Positions 1-12,052 of a DNA stretch of 64,000 nucleotides are shown here, one piece after another. The stretch's first letter is position 1. The number at the start of each line of letters is the position of its first letter. The DNA comes from Onchidella celtica (lineage: Eukaryota; Mollusca; Gastropoda; Systellommatophora; Onchidiidae). The stretch spans positions 7,554,957-7,618,956 of the forward strand of contig OZ007569.1 in NCBI GenBank assembly GCA_963931925.1, written 5' to 3'. A model generated the notes under the pieces. The model was not told where the DNA came from and did not search any database. It saw only the letters and a list, made by a program, of their open reading frames with translations. Both the position numbers and the translations under genes were made by a program.

Positions 1-658
1 GCAAAGATTTGGATCATTTTGGTTTAAATGAGTAAACAAGAATAATTTTTATCTTGTTTATATAACATCCCACGGAAATTGTCTACATAATAATTATACA
101 AACTAGCAATAAATAAAAGTTTCATCTAATTCACCAGCAAGTTTAAGAATTAAATCATTGCACATCTCCACTGAAACCCCATCTCCAGTCAAGTCCAAAC
201 TAAAAAGAAAATCCCCTAGTAATCAGGTGAGAAGTACATGAATCAAATTACTTCACAGTATTTTGCTTCTCAGACATATTTATTTATTTTTCTCATGAAT
301 TTCTTACCAATGTGTTAAAATTACGAATGAATGTACTTAATTCTATGTTAAACTTAAAAGCTCTGAATACGAACCATAAACAAAAAAAGTGTACCCAAAT
401 GGACTGTGAAGGGCGCAAAGTGGCCTTTATCATGCCGAAGTGCCATAAAACCCAAACTCATGAATTTCTAATATGGGAGATGGCTATTTTGTCTATTACA
501 TGGATGGTTTGCAAGAGAAACGTGGTCTTGTAAATTTTTTAACTAAAAAATGAAAAGTTATTGTCTGGTCAGTTTTCGGTCAAATGTGGAACTGGGATCC
601 GCCACACATCTATGTCCTGCTCTAGAATGTAGTTTGAATCTTTCTTGATATTGACAAG
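1..658. other. No recognisable gene
   Basis: This AT-rich stretch has short open frames on both strands, but none resembles a known domain. I see no repeat or RNA gene in it. The end nearest 659 would be the 3' flank of the possible minus-strand gene described next. Confidence 0.5.
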
Positions 659-1904
659 TCAGGGATCTGTGCAACTCAGCGGTGCTGTAACAGAAAGAAT
701 GTCTTTTGCTAAATCTTTAACGAAAATGCCCCCAAGCTCTTGAAAATAAAACTATTGGCTAAATTTTACCACCTAACGTGATTAATTGTTCTAACCAAAA
801 ATAATTCTGCGAAGGTGAACTTAATTCAGTAAATGATTCTTTTACAAAAGCAATATGTAAATACTCACAACACTGGCCTGGGCTGAAGGCCAAACTGTGT
901 GATTTCTGGTGACATTTTGTAACCATGGTGACTGTACAGGGCTGCAAATTGTCTTGAAACGAAATCCCAGGTGACCTAAAACATAAATGATTGGGTAAAA
1001 ATATTGGCAAAGGTTTCATGGCCATTACATTACTATAATCTGATGTGTGTTTTACCTGAAAAGATATAGATATACATGTAAATCAGTCATAATCTTGCAG
1101 TTCCACAATGTAAATGCAGCAACTGAAGAACACCAAAATAAAAATAACTGCATATCTGCCCACCAGTATAATTAAAAAAAACAAAAAAAACAACTTACAG
1201 CCGCGCCATCTCAGCTAGTGGTTTAAATATTTTAAAGCTGACAATTAAATTTGGTTTAACTAAAAAGGTGAAACATGTCAGCGACATTCCCCAGGTTTTC
1301 TGAACAATATTACAATACAATAAGTCTGGCTGTGTAAAGAACACTATAGGTACTACCTGCAGGCCAAATTCTCCTGGTGACCTGTCTCTGGATGAAATGC
1401 AACAATTGCCTTTGAGCCATTTGAACCTGTTAAAAGTAAGACAAAGTGCTGACTTGGTTTATCATTGCGTTTTAGACTTGAAACACAGAACTAATTTCTG
1501 TTGTTCTCTCTTCCTGGTCCAACACCACAACTAATGCAAATTCCCCCTTCTCTTTTTTTCCTTACAAAGGCTTTGTACATCAATATTGTTCCATCTGAAC
1601 ATTCTCCAGATGCAGACATGTTTTAGATTATGATGGTTATTGGCATCCATATATTTATCACATTGTCAGACATCCAAATATTTATCACATTTATCACAGT
1701 GTCAGATCAGCTTATGCTGCTACCATTATGACAGTAGGTGGTACTACCTGCATCTGTCTTACTGCCTTGTAGTTGCATACGAGAGTATGAAAGGCTAAGG
1801 GAGTAAACCCGAACAGAAAATCCGGAGGGAGAGCCCCTAAGGCAGACTGCACGGAGGAATGCACCAATGTCTTCTGGCAGCTCCTGCAACACTGTTGATT
1901 CCAT
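659..1904 (-). CDS. Possible four-exon gene of unknown function
   Basis: I do not recognise this gene. On the minus strand, four candidate exons can be chained with GT donors and AG acceptors in consistent phase: 1904-1748 (starting ATG), 1426-1357, 975-869 and 684-659 (ending TGA). The exons total 360 nt, giving about 119 residues. The second exon reads GSKAIVAFHPETG and the third ends near HSLAFSPGQ, faintly reminiscent of WD-repeat strands, but this is too little to name a family. The start is uncertain, because an open frame in another phase runs upstream to 2058 and begins with a hydrophobic stretch. The consistent phases are the main support. It could still be a chance chain of splice-like sites or a fragment of a larger gene. 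Confidence 0.28.
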
Positions 1905-2159
1905 GTGTATCGATCATGTCGTTCGAGGGGATCAAGTCAACACTGTCGAGAGGGAGAACGTGCAACATGGACAAGGCACTTTCTCCACACTCACAGCCCA
2001 GGCATGCACCACAAAATAGGGAGGACACTGCAAATATGAGCAAGCCCAGTGTACACACCCATGCTCAACTCCAGCTATAGCAGCAACTTTACAATGGCAA
2101 GGACACCTCATCATACTGTGAAGTAGGGAACCAACACGGAAAACGATAGTTGCGGGTTA

Positions 2160-4206
2160 TAAGCTTTCTCTTCTTGGCGTAAAGAGATAGCGCCACGGGT
2201 CGTCTTAGACGGTGGAAGTGGCTTTTTAGCTGCACTGATCAGCTACGGCCCACCTCAAGCTGGGCAGCCCCGGGCCAGTAGGGCGCTCATCCGCCACGCC
2301 TACCTGCTCCTATGGGTGTGTGGAGATAGGACAAAAACCAAAAAGTGGACGTTAAAACCCGCACCAGGCAGTAATCGAAAGAAATCTTCCCAGCTGAAAA
2401 TTGGGTCATGTAATGTAAGGACAATGTGTACCGGATTTGACCAAGACCTGGACATGGCAGAAGATCTAAGAAAGACTGCCATCATAAACAGGGAACTTGC
2501 AAGATATAATGTTGAATTGCTGCCCTACAAGAAACCAGGCTTGCAGGCTCAGGCTCGGTGATAGAAAACAATTACACCTTCTACTGGCAAGGCTTGGGAG
2601 CAAATGAGAATAGTTTATACGCAGTAGGCTTTGCAGTCAGAAACAGCCTCGTCAACAAGATCAGCACACCTCAAGGAACACCAGAGCGTGTCATTTCAAC
2701 AAAACTAGCAACAAAAAACTGGAACAGCCCACGTCATCAGCGCCTACGCTCCTACTCTAAATGCCGACAATGACAAAAAAGATGCATTCTATGAGGACTT
2801 GCAGAGGGTAATAAGGAATATTCCAAATAACGACCAGATTTTCATACTCGGTGACTTTAACGAAAAAGTTGGTGCTGACCATCGAGCGTGGGTAACCTGT
2901 TTAGGCCAGTTTGGACTTGGCAAGATCAACGAGAATGGTCAGAGGCTACTCGAGTTCTGCGCAGATAACAACCTATGCATCACAAATACCTTCTACAATG
3001 GAAAAGACCACCACAAAGTATCATGGCGCCACTCAAGATCTGGCCACTGGCATCAAATCGACTTTGTCATCGTTAGAAGAAGTCACTTCAACTCAGTGAA
3101 ATCAACAATATCCTACCACATCACTGACTGCAATACAGATCACCTGTTGGTTCTAGCTAAGATGAAAATCACTGCCAAAAAAAAATGCCCAGATCCAGGC
3201 CCCCCCAACAAACCAAAGATAAATGCTAGGAATGTCGGCAACCCAGAGCTGAAGACCAAATTTCAGACAACACTTGAGGAACTGCTCCCAAATTTTGACG
3301 AATCCACCGCTGATGAGAGATGGACCAGCCTGAAAACAGCCATATACGACGCAGCTTCCCAAGCATTTGGCACAGGCAAAATCTCAAGAGAGGACTGGAT
3401 TGCAGCCAGCGCATCCATACCTAACCCACTAATAGAAGAGAAGCGCAAGTCACGGATTGCACATGACAAACATCCATCAGAAAGTACAAAGAAACAGTTG
3501 AGATCAACAAAAGCAAATCTTCAATGAGAATCAAGTATACAGACCAGCAGCTATTGGAAAAACCTCTGTAGTGAAATTCAACAGGCTCCAGATACTGGCG
3601 ACATAAGAGGGTGTATGAGAAAATCGGAGTTGCCCTCGGCCCACAGATCAACAAGTCGGCACCTCTCAAATCATCCACAGGCCACCCAATCATAGATAAG
3701 ACCTTGCAGATGAACAGATGGGTTGAACACTATTCTGGACTCTACTCACAAGATCGTTCAGTAGATGACAGCCTTGACGCACTAATTCCACAACTTGCAG
3801 AAAAGCCAGAACTGGGTGAGGAACCAACAGATGAAGAACTGATTCGGGCAATCGACGATCTACAGGGAGGAAAGTCTCCTGGAAAAGACCAAATACCAGC
3901 AGAAATACTGAGAGAGAACAAAGAGCTCCTCGTTCCGTACCTGTACAAGCTCTTGATTGTCTGCTGGAGACGGGGGGAAACACCACACGACATGAGAGAT
4001 GCCAACATAATAACCCTGTACAAGAACAAAGGAGAAAATTATCGCTCTTTGGCATAACTGGAAAAAAACATTTGCGCGGATCCTGCTAAAGCGCCTGCAG
4101 AAATTGGCAGATCGCATCTTGCCAGAGAACCAGTGCGGCTTCAGATCAAGTCGCTCAACAATGGACATGATATTTTCCCTTCGCCAGCTACAGGAGAAGT
4201 GCCGGG
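2160..4206 (+). pseudogene. LINE-A, 5' part: APE-type endonuclease and start of RT
   Basis: This is the first of three pieces of a non-LTR retrotransposon. The endonuclease begins near 2395 with IGSCNVRTM. It continues in a second open stretch at 2799-3527 with LGDFNEKVG, the SWRHSRSGHWHQIDFVI block and the DHLLVL motif, all typical of apurinic-like LINE endonucleases. The RT domain starts in 3611-4200 (KSPGKDQIPAE, LYKNKGE, QCGFRSSRSTMDMIF). The frame is broken near 2560, 2780, 3530-3610 and 4040, so the copy is dead. It stops at 4206 where the LTR element inserted and resumes at 20270. The 5' boundary near 2160 is approximate. The encoded protein is related to LINE-B at 9314-11061 but is a different subfamily. 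Confidence 0.85.
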
Positions 4207-5443
4207 TGTCGAGAACAGATTTGATTCATAAATGTTTCCACTGAGTAAATTTTTGTGAGAGAGCAGTGAGTAATTTTTACAAACGTAATTATTGTGCGAG
4301 CCAGCATAACTTGGTCTCGTAAACAATTTGTTTTGAACAGTTTTTTTTCCTAATAGATAGACAGAAGATGTGGGGAAGGGTAGACGGACAGCGTAGGTGT
4401 GCATGACTGAGCACTTTTTATATCTCGTGTTTTGAACTAGGTTTAGTAGAGAGGGAAGGGGTGAGTAGGAATTAAATGTTATTGAGACGTCTGTTGACGT
4501 TCAGAAAATCTGTGATCCAGAGTAAAAGCTCGGGGTTTTGAACATGTTAAGAATTTATTGCTATAAAATTACATTTTATTGTCTTGAGTGATTCGACCTT
4601 TGATGTCGACCCAAGGTCGTTGCGTAGGGCTGTTACTTAAAATAACTCGGTTCGGCAGCTGAGCTAGAGGTGGTTGCACCAATCAAATGTATGAATCTGG
4701 ACGGAAGGTCGAGACATAGCTTTGGTATTTAAACCCGTGCAGAGCTTAGATAGTGGCCACATGTAGACAATCCATTTACGAGGTGGACGGCGAGCTCTCA
4801 GCCAGATGAGAAGTACAGTGAGCTGATATGTACAGTGATGGAGCATTGTCAGAAATCTACGCTCCTGAGCCCAAACCTACTAGTTTGAGCATTAAACCCA
4901 CAGCGCTAATATCAACAGCCCTCACATTGTGAGGGCCGAATGGTGAGCTAAAGATTTTAATTCCATGCTGAATTTACAGCCAGCTACACATGTAGACTGT
5001 TGACCAGTACTGCCAGACCACATGCATTTCCCGCGACCACGTGTGAACTACACCAGAGCGCGCCTGGCAGAGACGCAATATAAATATGTTTTAGTATGTA
5101 GAGAGATAGAACTTTAAACCTTACAGGATCCGTCGCCCTCGTGCGCGGATTCCTTTGAATGTAAATTTATTGTGACTTAGATAACTTCATATTACATTGC
5201 CTTAAGTACTTCATAGTTGCTCCTCAGCTTAGTTGAGCATTTTCAGTTGCTATTGTATTCGTTATCTATTGTATATTTTATCTTTGAATTTGTTAGATAT
5301 ATAAACTTTGCAGTCTGTTACTCAAATTGATTTATTTAGTTTTTAGAGTGAAAGTTGTTTATTTGTTGTTGTTTTTTTTTGTGCTCGTGTGATTGGGATG
5401 CGGACCTCTTGATCTATATTCCCCAAAATCCCGATCCGCGACA
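4207..5443 (+). repeat. 5' LTR of the Gmr1-like element
   Basis: This 1237-bp LTR starts TGTCGAGAACAG and ends GATCCGCGACA. By eye it differs from the 3' LTR at about five bases and one short indel, so the pair is roughly 99.5% identical. The left flank is CCGGG. A related solo LTR lies at 50575-51820 and a more diverged copy at 32886-33846 on the other strand. Confidence 0.93.
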
Positions 5444-6827
5444 CTGGAGGGGACACTACACGACATTGTTTAGTTTATAGTTTATTTAGATTAGATTATA
5501 ATATCGCTTTTCTCTTTGATTAACTTTTGTTTCTTTTCAGTTTCAGTGCTCACGTGGTCTTCACGTTGAGCTACTTTAATTACTTCATTGTATTTAGTTT
5601 TGTATACTGCTTTCTTTGATTATTTGTTCCACATATTTCCGGCTCTCCCATTGACCCGAGGATCGAGGCCAAGGAGACTTCAACATAACTGAACGAAGAA
5701 AGACAAACGTACTGACTGTGGTGTACGCAAGGGCTAAAGGAATCTCCACCAGTTCCTTGAGTTAAGTGATTCCATCCTTAATATCGTCTGCGTTAAGGAG
5801 TTGAGTGTTCCTCCTTCTGTTTTACAGGCTGATTTTACTTTTTCTCTGTGTTTAGGAACTCACGGGCGGTGGCGAGGGCGTTCTTACGTTTGCGGGTCCC
5901 CCCTGCCAAAGTGGTGGCTTGGTCGCAGACTCTGCCGTCTCGACGACAGATTGTGCGGTCTCGCAACACCAGTGGTTATTGAAACTGTGGGAAGTCGCAT
6001 TCGCGAGAACGGACTTTGATAGGGATCTGTACACTTTGTTTAGATTGTAGCGTTTCCATCTTCCTCGTTGTTTTAGGAAGACGTCTCTCTTGTCCTCTTC
6101 TTAATCCTATCTGTAAATATATTCAGACTGTAGAGTTTATTGTCCGTCTTTTCTTGTTGGTCTAGCGTCGAGTTTCGTGTTTTTTTTTATTACACCTTAC
6201 GTACATTATAATTATACGTTCCTTTGTTTAATATAATGCCTGTGTGAGTCATGTGTCTACATTGACGCATTGACTGAGTTTATCTGGTTATTGTGACGTA
6301 TAAGGCTGATACGCCAGAGTATATATTTATATATTGGGAATATTGATTCCCCATTCAAGTGCAGTTGTGCACCTGCCTTGAATATCCAGTATATAATTAC
6401 TGAAGTTATTGTTCTTTAAGAGCACTACAGGTAATAAAATTACCTTGCAATTGCAATTATACAAGAGCTATAGAAAAATAGCTAAAAATATTAATCAACG
6501 ATCTAATATTCGTTGATTCACATGTAATTATATATTACATCGGCAGTGATAACAGTAAGGACACTGCGATTTCATTGAAGAAGGAACATTGTTTGTATTT
6601 TGTCGTCTACTAGTGACGTCGACCCGACGAGTGCAAATTGCCTCAGGGATTAATAATCGCGGAGTTAAATAAGTAAATATTTTTTATCGCGTATCGGATT
6701 AACGTAAATACTACAGTGATAACATAGTACACTGCCAGACGGGTTATTGCGTGAATTTATCCGGATACCTGTCCATTAACATTAATAGATCTCCTGTAGA
6801 GACCTATTGTGAGTGTAACTAATCATA
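5444..6827 (+). other. Leader of the Gmr1-like element with candidate primer-binding site
   Basis: Between the 5' LTR and the first gag codon lie 1.38 kb without a supported open frame. The sequence right after the LTR, from 5445, starts TGGAGGGGACACT. TGG in this position is typical of a tRNA primer-binding site. I cannot assign the tRNA. The short open frames at 5801-6034 look like chance. Confidence 0.6.
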
Positions 6828-8448
6828 ATGGCCGATTACACTTCCTATATAAATTCAGCGAAGCTGTTAGGCATACCCCAGGACCAGCTGGCTTCTTGGT
6901 GCGAGAGTAAACTAAAAGAAGACCTAGCTAGAGAAGAGCGTGCCGCAGAAAGATCCGAGAAGGCTGCGGAACGCGAACGAGAAAAAGAAAAAAAAAGAAA
7001 GAACGACAAAGAGAAAAAGAAGAAAGAGCCGAGAAGGCCGCGGAACGCGAACGAGAAAAAGAAAAAGAAGAAAGAGAACGACAAAGAGAAATAGAAGAAA
7101 GAGCCGACAAAGCGGCTCATCGAGAGCACGAAATTGCCCTAAAGAAATTAGAGCTGCAAGGAAACCAACCGACCGCGGCTCCAAGTGTTCCAGCGAATAA
7201 TGTTAAAGCAAAACCAAAGCTTCCAACCTATAATGATAAGGTCGACCAGATCGATTCTTATATTCATCGTTTTGAGCTCCACGCGGTAGCCGCCGGATGG
7301 GAAAGAACTGAATGGACTTCGTGCCTTGCAAATTTATAAACGGGACGTGCACTTGAAGTATTCCATGGCCTCAACATCGAGGATTCTAAAAATTACGACA
7401 TCCTTAAAAAGGCTCTTTTAAAGCGTTTTCAACACACCGAGGACGGTTTTCACCAAAGATTCCGGAGTTGTAAGCCAGATCCGTCCGAAAATTTTTCAAC
7501 GTACGTCGACCGCCTAAAGCACTACTTAGACCGCTGGATTCAGCTGGCTGGTGTCGCTGACGGTAATTTTAAAGGGCTTTATGAGCTCGTTCTGAAGAGA
7601 ATATTTGTATTTAACGCGTGCCATTCAGAACTAGTCTCCCACATTAAAGAGTGGGCACCTAAGACGTTAGCGGAAATCACGTCCTTAGTAGAACAGTACG
7701 CGTCCGCACACCCTAATCGTTCGCTGGCTAAAGCCAAAACTAGCGAACCGTTTTATGCCGGAGTCGGTGGAACTGCGCCAATGGGTACAAGAAATTCTCG
7801 ACCAGTTCATCGTCAGACGCCGCCTCCGCGTGCATATTCCGAACCGCCGCCCAATAAAGCTCGCGGTTTTCCAAGCCGTGCTGGACCTCCCACTCGGGGA
7901 CATTTTATTCGCTATTCAGGTCCACCCCGTCGTGACGTTAACGAGGGCTACCATTATCAGAGCCCACCATGTCCACCTCCTTGGGCATATTATAATAATC
8001 CATATAATGCACCTCCAATGCAATCCAGACGTAATATATATGACAGCATTAGGTGTTATCGGTGCAATAAACCAGGTCATACTTCAAAATATTGTAGGGT
8101 TAAGTTTGAAGCTGCAAATGCTTGCACCGTCATTGTTCCGGCTGCACAGAGTAGCCGTAGCGTTGAAATTACGTCGCCCATGACGGGCACCGTTCCGGTT
8201 ATGTCGGCCCTTCATCAGCACGGGTCATTAACCTTATATGAGGGTCATGTTAACGCCATACCCGCGTCTGTCTTACGCGATTCAGGTTGCACCACTATCG
8301 GTGTTAGGGAATCACTGGTCAGACCGACCCAGCTGATTGAACAACAGGCAACTTGCATTACTTTCGGGGGCTCCGTCGAGCGATTCCGTCTCGCGGAGAT
8401 ATACATCGACACGCCATTCATTACAGGTGTCGTAACGGCATGCCTATA
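6828..8448 (+). pseudogene. gag: Gag with SCAN-like capsid, zinc knuckle and start of protease (broken)
   Basis: The frame opens with ATG at 6828 (MADYTSYINSAK) and runs into a Lys/Glu/Arg-rich region at about 6905-7100, probably a charged helix. One frameshift lies there. The following frame carries a capsid segment (about 7480-7720: ENFSTYVDRLKHYLDRW, then ELVSHIKEW and LAEITSLVEQY) that resembles the SCAN domain, which is thought to derive from Gmr1-like capsids. An in-frame TAA at 7337-7339 breaks it. A proline-rich linker and a CCHC knuckle (CYRCNKPGHTSKYC, about 8053-8094) follow. The aspartic protease active site reads LRDSGCTTIG near 8276. The frame is interrupted at 8449 by the ISL2EU-like transposon; protease sequence resumes at 15514 in matching phase. 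Confidence 0.85.
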
Positions 8449-9313
8449 GGCCAGTTAAACTGGGCCGTGTCGCTACACACTTTAGCCCCGCCCAGTAACA
8501 CACTGGTGGGCAGAAAGGTCAAAATGGTGGAATGCGGCGGCTGCTAGTGCTAATTAAGTGATCGTTTTGTTTTTTTCAACAGCTGTTTTTAGCGTTTAGA
8601 CCTAGATCTAGTATTTACAGAAATTTATCTAGTCTAGATCTAGATCTAGGTGTAGTTTGAGTGATCTGCCTTAGTGAACAAGTGAAGTAATCAGTTTGTG
8701 GATTATTTTTTTTATTGTTCCTGTGAGTGTGAGTGTGAGAGATTCGTAATGGCTACGGCGGACCGTTATGTTGACACTTTGTGTACTGCTGATAGAAACC
8801 TGTACTTCTCGAAACTAACATTTGATGATGGCAGCAAACTGCCAGATCCATTTGACATTGCTGAAGCATCCTGGATTTGTAACCCGAAGAGCTGGCCTAA
8901 TGTAACATATTTTGACATCATTCAGTAGGCCTACTTTGTTTATGGCACAAACCTCTATTCGTTATGCCAAACAAAAGCCTACAAGAGCCTTGATGGCTAT
9001 AACTACGCAGTGAATGGCCATGTTCAAATTATTAGAACATTTTCACCTGGTGCTGGACCAGCCCAAGAGACTGCAACTGCAAGCAAACATATGGTTTTAT
9101 GGGCAGAGGTACTACCCAGCCAGCGACAAGGACAGAGGGCTGTCCTGTACAAGTCTTTCCTTGTCGTCAATAAAGAATTGGCAGAGATCGTCATTGCCCA
9201 CTGCACCTGTATGGCAGGGTGAGTTTTAGATCTTTTATATCTGCATTTTTAGTGGAGAAGATTTGTAGAATGTGCATTGTATGTAGATCTATAGTCATTA
9301 GTTTATATAGTTA

Positions 9314-11061
9314 TATATGGCCTTTAGCGTCTTTACAGACGGTCTTAGCAGCTAGAATATTCACTTTCACTTTGACTGACAGCTTCTCTCGTGGCTTATT
9401 CTACCAATGTTTGACCCGAGAGTGCGATGGCAGTGATTGCAGGTCAGTCTTTTGGGTTCACTTTGGCGAGTGTTTTCATTCCGCCTCTGTCGTTTTGTCA
9501 GGTATGTTTCTTTTGCCTTGAAGTCTATTGCGAGCGTGCCACTGCGCAATTTTTGTCTCCATCTGCTTCGATCATTTGCAAGGTTCTCCCATTCATTGGG
9601 GTCGATGTTGAATGCTTTCATCGTGACCTTGCAAGTGTCTTTGAATCGCAGATGTGGCCTACCTCTGGGTCGGTTGCCAGTAGCAAGTTCCCCGTAGAGA
9701 ATTTGTCTGGGGATGCGATCATTTTCCATACGGTGGAGATGTCCAAGCCACCGCAGTCTTTTTTTGCCTAGGAGAGCCTGAGTTGATGGAATGTTGGCTC
9801 GGCTCAGAACTTCGATATTTGAGATCCTGTCTTGCCACTTGATCTTGAGAATTTTGCGTAGGCAGCGCAGGTGGAAGGAGTTGAGGGATCTTTCATGTTT
9901 GGAGTAGGTGGTCCATGTCTCTGAGCCATACAGCAGGGTGCTTAGGACGCAAGTTTGGTACACGAGTACCTTTGTTTTGATGGTCAGCTTGCTATTGTTC
10001 CACACCCTTTTTGAGAGTTTGCCAAAAGCTGTGGCCGCCTTTCCTATTCTGGCATTTATTTCAGTTGTTATGTCTGTGCTACCACTGATGGTTGAGCCTA
10101 GGTAGCAGAATTTTCCCACTTGCTCCAGAGGAGAGCCATTCAGCATGATTGGGTTGGGGTTTCTCAAGCCTTGTGTCAAAACTACAGTTTTTGAGACACT
10201 GATCTTTAGCATGAATTTGTCACAGGCTTTGGCAAGGCTATTGATGAGAGCCTGGAGCGTGGTTTCATCGTGGGCCACGATGGCAGCATCATCTGCGAAG
10301 AGGAGCTCTTGTAACATAATATGCTCTGTACGAGATTTTGCTTTTAGTCTGGCAACATTAAAAATGGAGCCGTCCACTCTGGTGTTAATAAGTACTCCAC
10401 CTGAACATTGACCAAAGGCATTCTTGAGTAGGGCTGCAAAATATATACCAAATAAGGTAGGAGCAAGAACACATCCCTGCTTCACACCGCTGTTTACAGC
10501 AAATGAATTGGATGTGCAGCCCTCAAAGTTGACACATGCCCTCATGTCAGTGTGGAAGGATGCAATAAGTTTTAGCAATGTTGGTGGACAGCCTATGGAT
10601 TTAAGGACTGCATACAGGCCAGATCGGCTTACGGTGTCGAAAGCCTTTGTTAGGTCCACAAAGCATGTTATAAGCGGCCTGTTTTGTTCTTTACATTTTT
10701 CTTGGATTTGCCGAAGTGCAAATATCATGTCAATAGTTGATCGTTTGCTTCGAAAGCCACATTGTGTTTCTGGTAAGACTTTTTCCGCCAGTTGTTGAAG
10801 GCGGCAGAGGATGACGCGAGCAAAAGCCTTTCCAGTAATGCTGAGGAGGGATATGCCTCGATAGTTGTTGCAGTCGCCTTTGTCTCCTTTGTTCTTGTAA
10901 AGTGTGACAATTTTGGCGTCTCTCATATCATGTGGTATCACGCCTTCTTTCCAACACTGCAGTAACAGATTATACAGGTGTGGTAATAGTGGGCCTTTTA
11001 GGTCTTTTAATACCTCTGCAGGAATGTTGTCACTTCCTGTGACAGAATAGTCTTCCTGATA
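9314..11061 (-). mobile_element. LINE-B, 5'-truncated non-LTR retrotransposon
   Basis: A 15-bp direct repeat, TAGTTTATATAGTTA, flanks the insert at 9299-9313 and 11062-11076. This is a classic LINE target-site duplication. The element lies antisense to the host intron and is truncated at its 5' end within the RT region, so the endonuclease is absent. It entered intron 1 of the YqaJ gene and is the youngest level of the nest. Confidence 0.88.
9367..11061 (-). CDS. LINE-B reverse transcriptase with C-terminal zinc finger
   Basis: An uninterrupted frame runs from the truncated end (about 11061) to the stop at 9367, about 560 residues; the first ATG is at 10941. The RT blocks are clear: LYKNKGDKGDCNNYRGISLL, ETQCGFRSKRSTIDMIF, FVDLTKAFDTV, SGVKQGCVLAPTLF, the catalytic LLFADDAAIVAH, CYLGSTISG and YGSETWT. 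The C-terminus ends in a C2H2-like finger (LTCNHCHRTLGSNIGRISHERSC) shared with LINE-A. There is no frameshift or stop, so this copy is young, but without the endonuclease part it cannot be autonomous. The family looks like an APE-type LINE; I do not assign a clade. Confidence 0.88.
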   Translation of the reverse strand, partial: YQEDYSVTGSDNIPAEVLKDLKGPLLPHLYNLLLQCWKEGVIPHDMRDAKIVTLYKNKGDKGDCNNYRGISLLSITGKAFARVILCRLQQLAEKVLPETQCGFRSKRSTIDMIFALRQIQEKCKEQNRPLITCFVDLTKAFDTVSRSGLYAVLKSIGCPPTLLKLIASFHTDMRACVNFEGCTSNSFAVNSGVKQGCVLAPTLFGIYFAALLKNAFGQCSGGVLINTRVDGSIFNVARLKAKSRTEHIMLQELLFADDAAIVAHDETTLQALINSLAKACDKFMLKISVSKTVVLTQGLRNPNPIMLNGSPLEQVGKFCYLGSTISGSTDITTEINARIGKAATAFGKLSKRVWNNSKLTIKTKVLVYQTCVLSTLLYGSETWTTYSKHERSLNSFHLRCLRKILKIKWQDRISNIEVLSRANIPSTQALLGKKRLRWLGHLHRMENDRIPRQILYGELATGNRPRGRPHLRFKDTCKVTMKAFNIDPNEWENLANDRSRWRQKLRSGTLAIDFKAKETYLTKRQRRNENTRQSEPKRLTCNHCHRTLGSNIGRISHERSCQSK

Positions 11062-12052
11062 TAGTTTATATAGTTAACGTAAGAATTTATGGCTTTATCT
11101 AACGACAGCATCAATTCTTCACATATGCAGACTAAATGAATTGCACAACCTTACCTGCAACCAGTGCTGTCGTTAGAGAATGCAAGAAGTTCAATCGAAT
11201 ATAAAATAGTAAGTTAGAATTCAATAAAAATATAATTTTTGTCCCAATCAACATAAACAAAATCTTTGAGGAAGATGTGAGACATACAATTGCCAAACTT
11301 TTACTCCCTGCTTTCACACAGTGACATTACTGACAAAAACAAATTCGGATGTTAACTTTTAATGAAATAGACGTTTATTTTCATATGCTGTAACCAATAT
11401 TAGTACACTTTTAAGTAAAAGACACTTAAAAATAGTTGACATTACTTTTAAAAGCAAATTACATTGCTCCTTGTTCATCCTAAGTAACAATGATAAACTT
11501 ATTAGGTATGGTTGTGAGAAAAGTGTCTTGATAAGAGTTTTATCAGTTGATTTACTAATTTCCTTTATTTTTTTTACAGGGTAGATACCACTGTAATGAA
11601 ATGTAATGTTAATCCTGTGTATTAACTAAATACGTTACATGCATACATCAGCTATTTGAAATGAAATAATGTATACGCATTCTTATTCTCCAGAAATGGA
11701 AAAGCATGTAGCCACACAGCGGCCATCGCGTTCAAAGTTGAATTTGCAGTAAGAGCAGGCCTTGTCAAAAGTGCACCCACTGAGGAACTGTGCAAGTGGA
11801 ATGTTGCATCCAAAAAGAAGGTATGTAAAATTGTTTAGCAACTTTCATGATCAATCTATATAGTTACAATGATGATGCCTAGAGTTTTACAGTTTCATTC
11901 CATTCCTAGCTGCAGACAAAATACATTTGCATTATTTAACTAGTAATTCTGAATGCTTGTTACACTCCGCACCATTCACATCAATAACACGGACAAAGTA
12001 GAGTTATGAGAAGTATCACTTTGGGGGTAGACTGAGGACAGCAGTAGGTTGG

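Noticed and set aside
9427-10798. Plus-strand open frames between 9.4 and 10.8 kb
   Set aside because: They are antisense shadows of the LINE-B reverse transcriptase.
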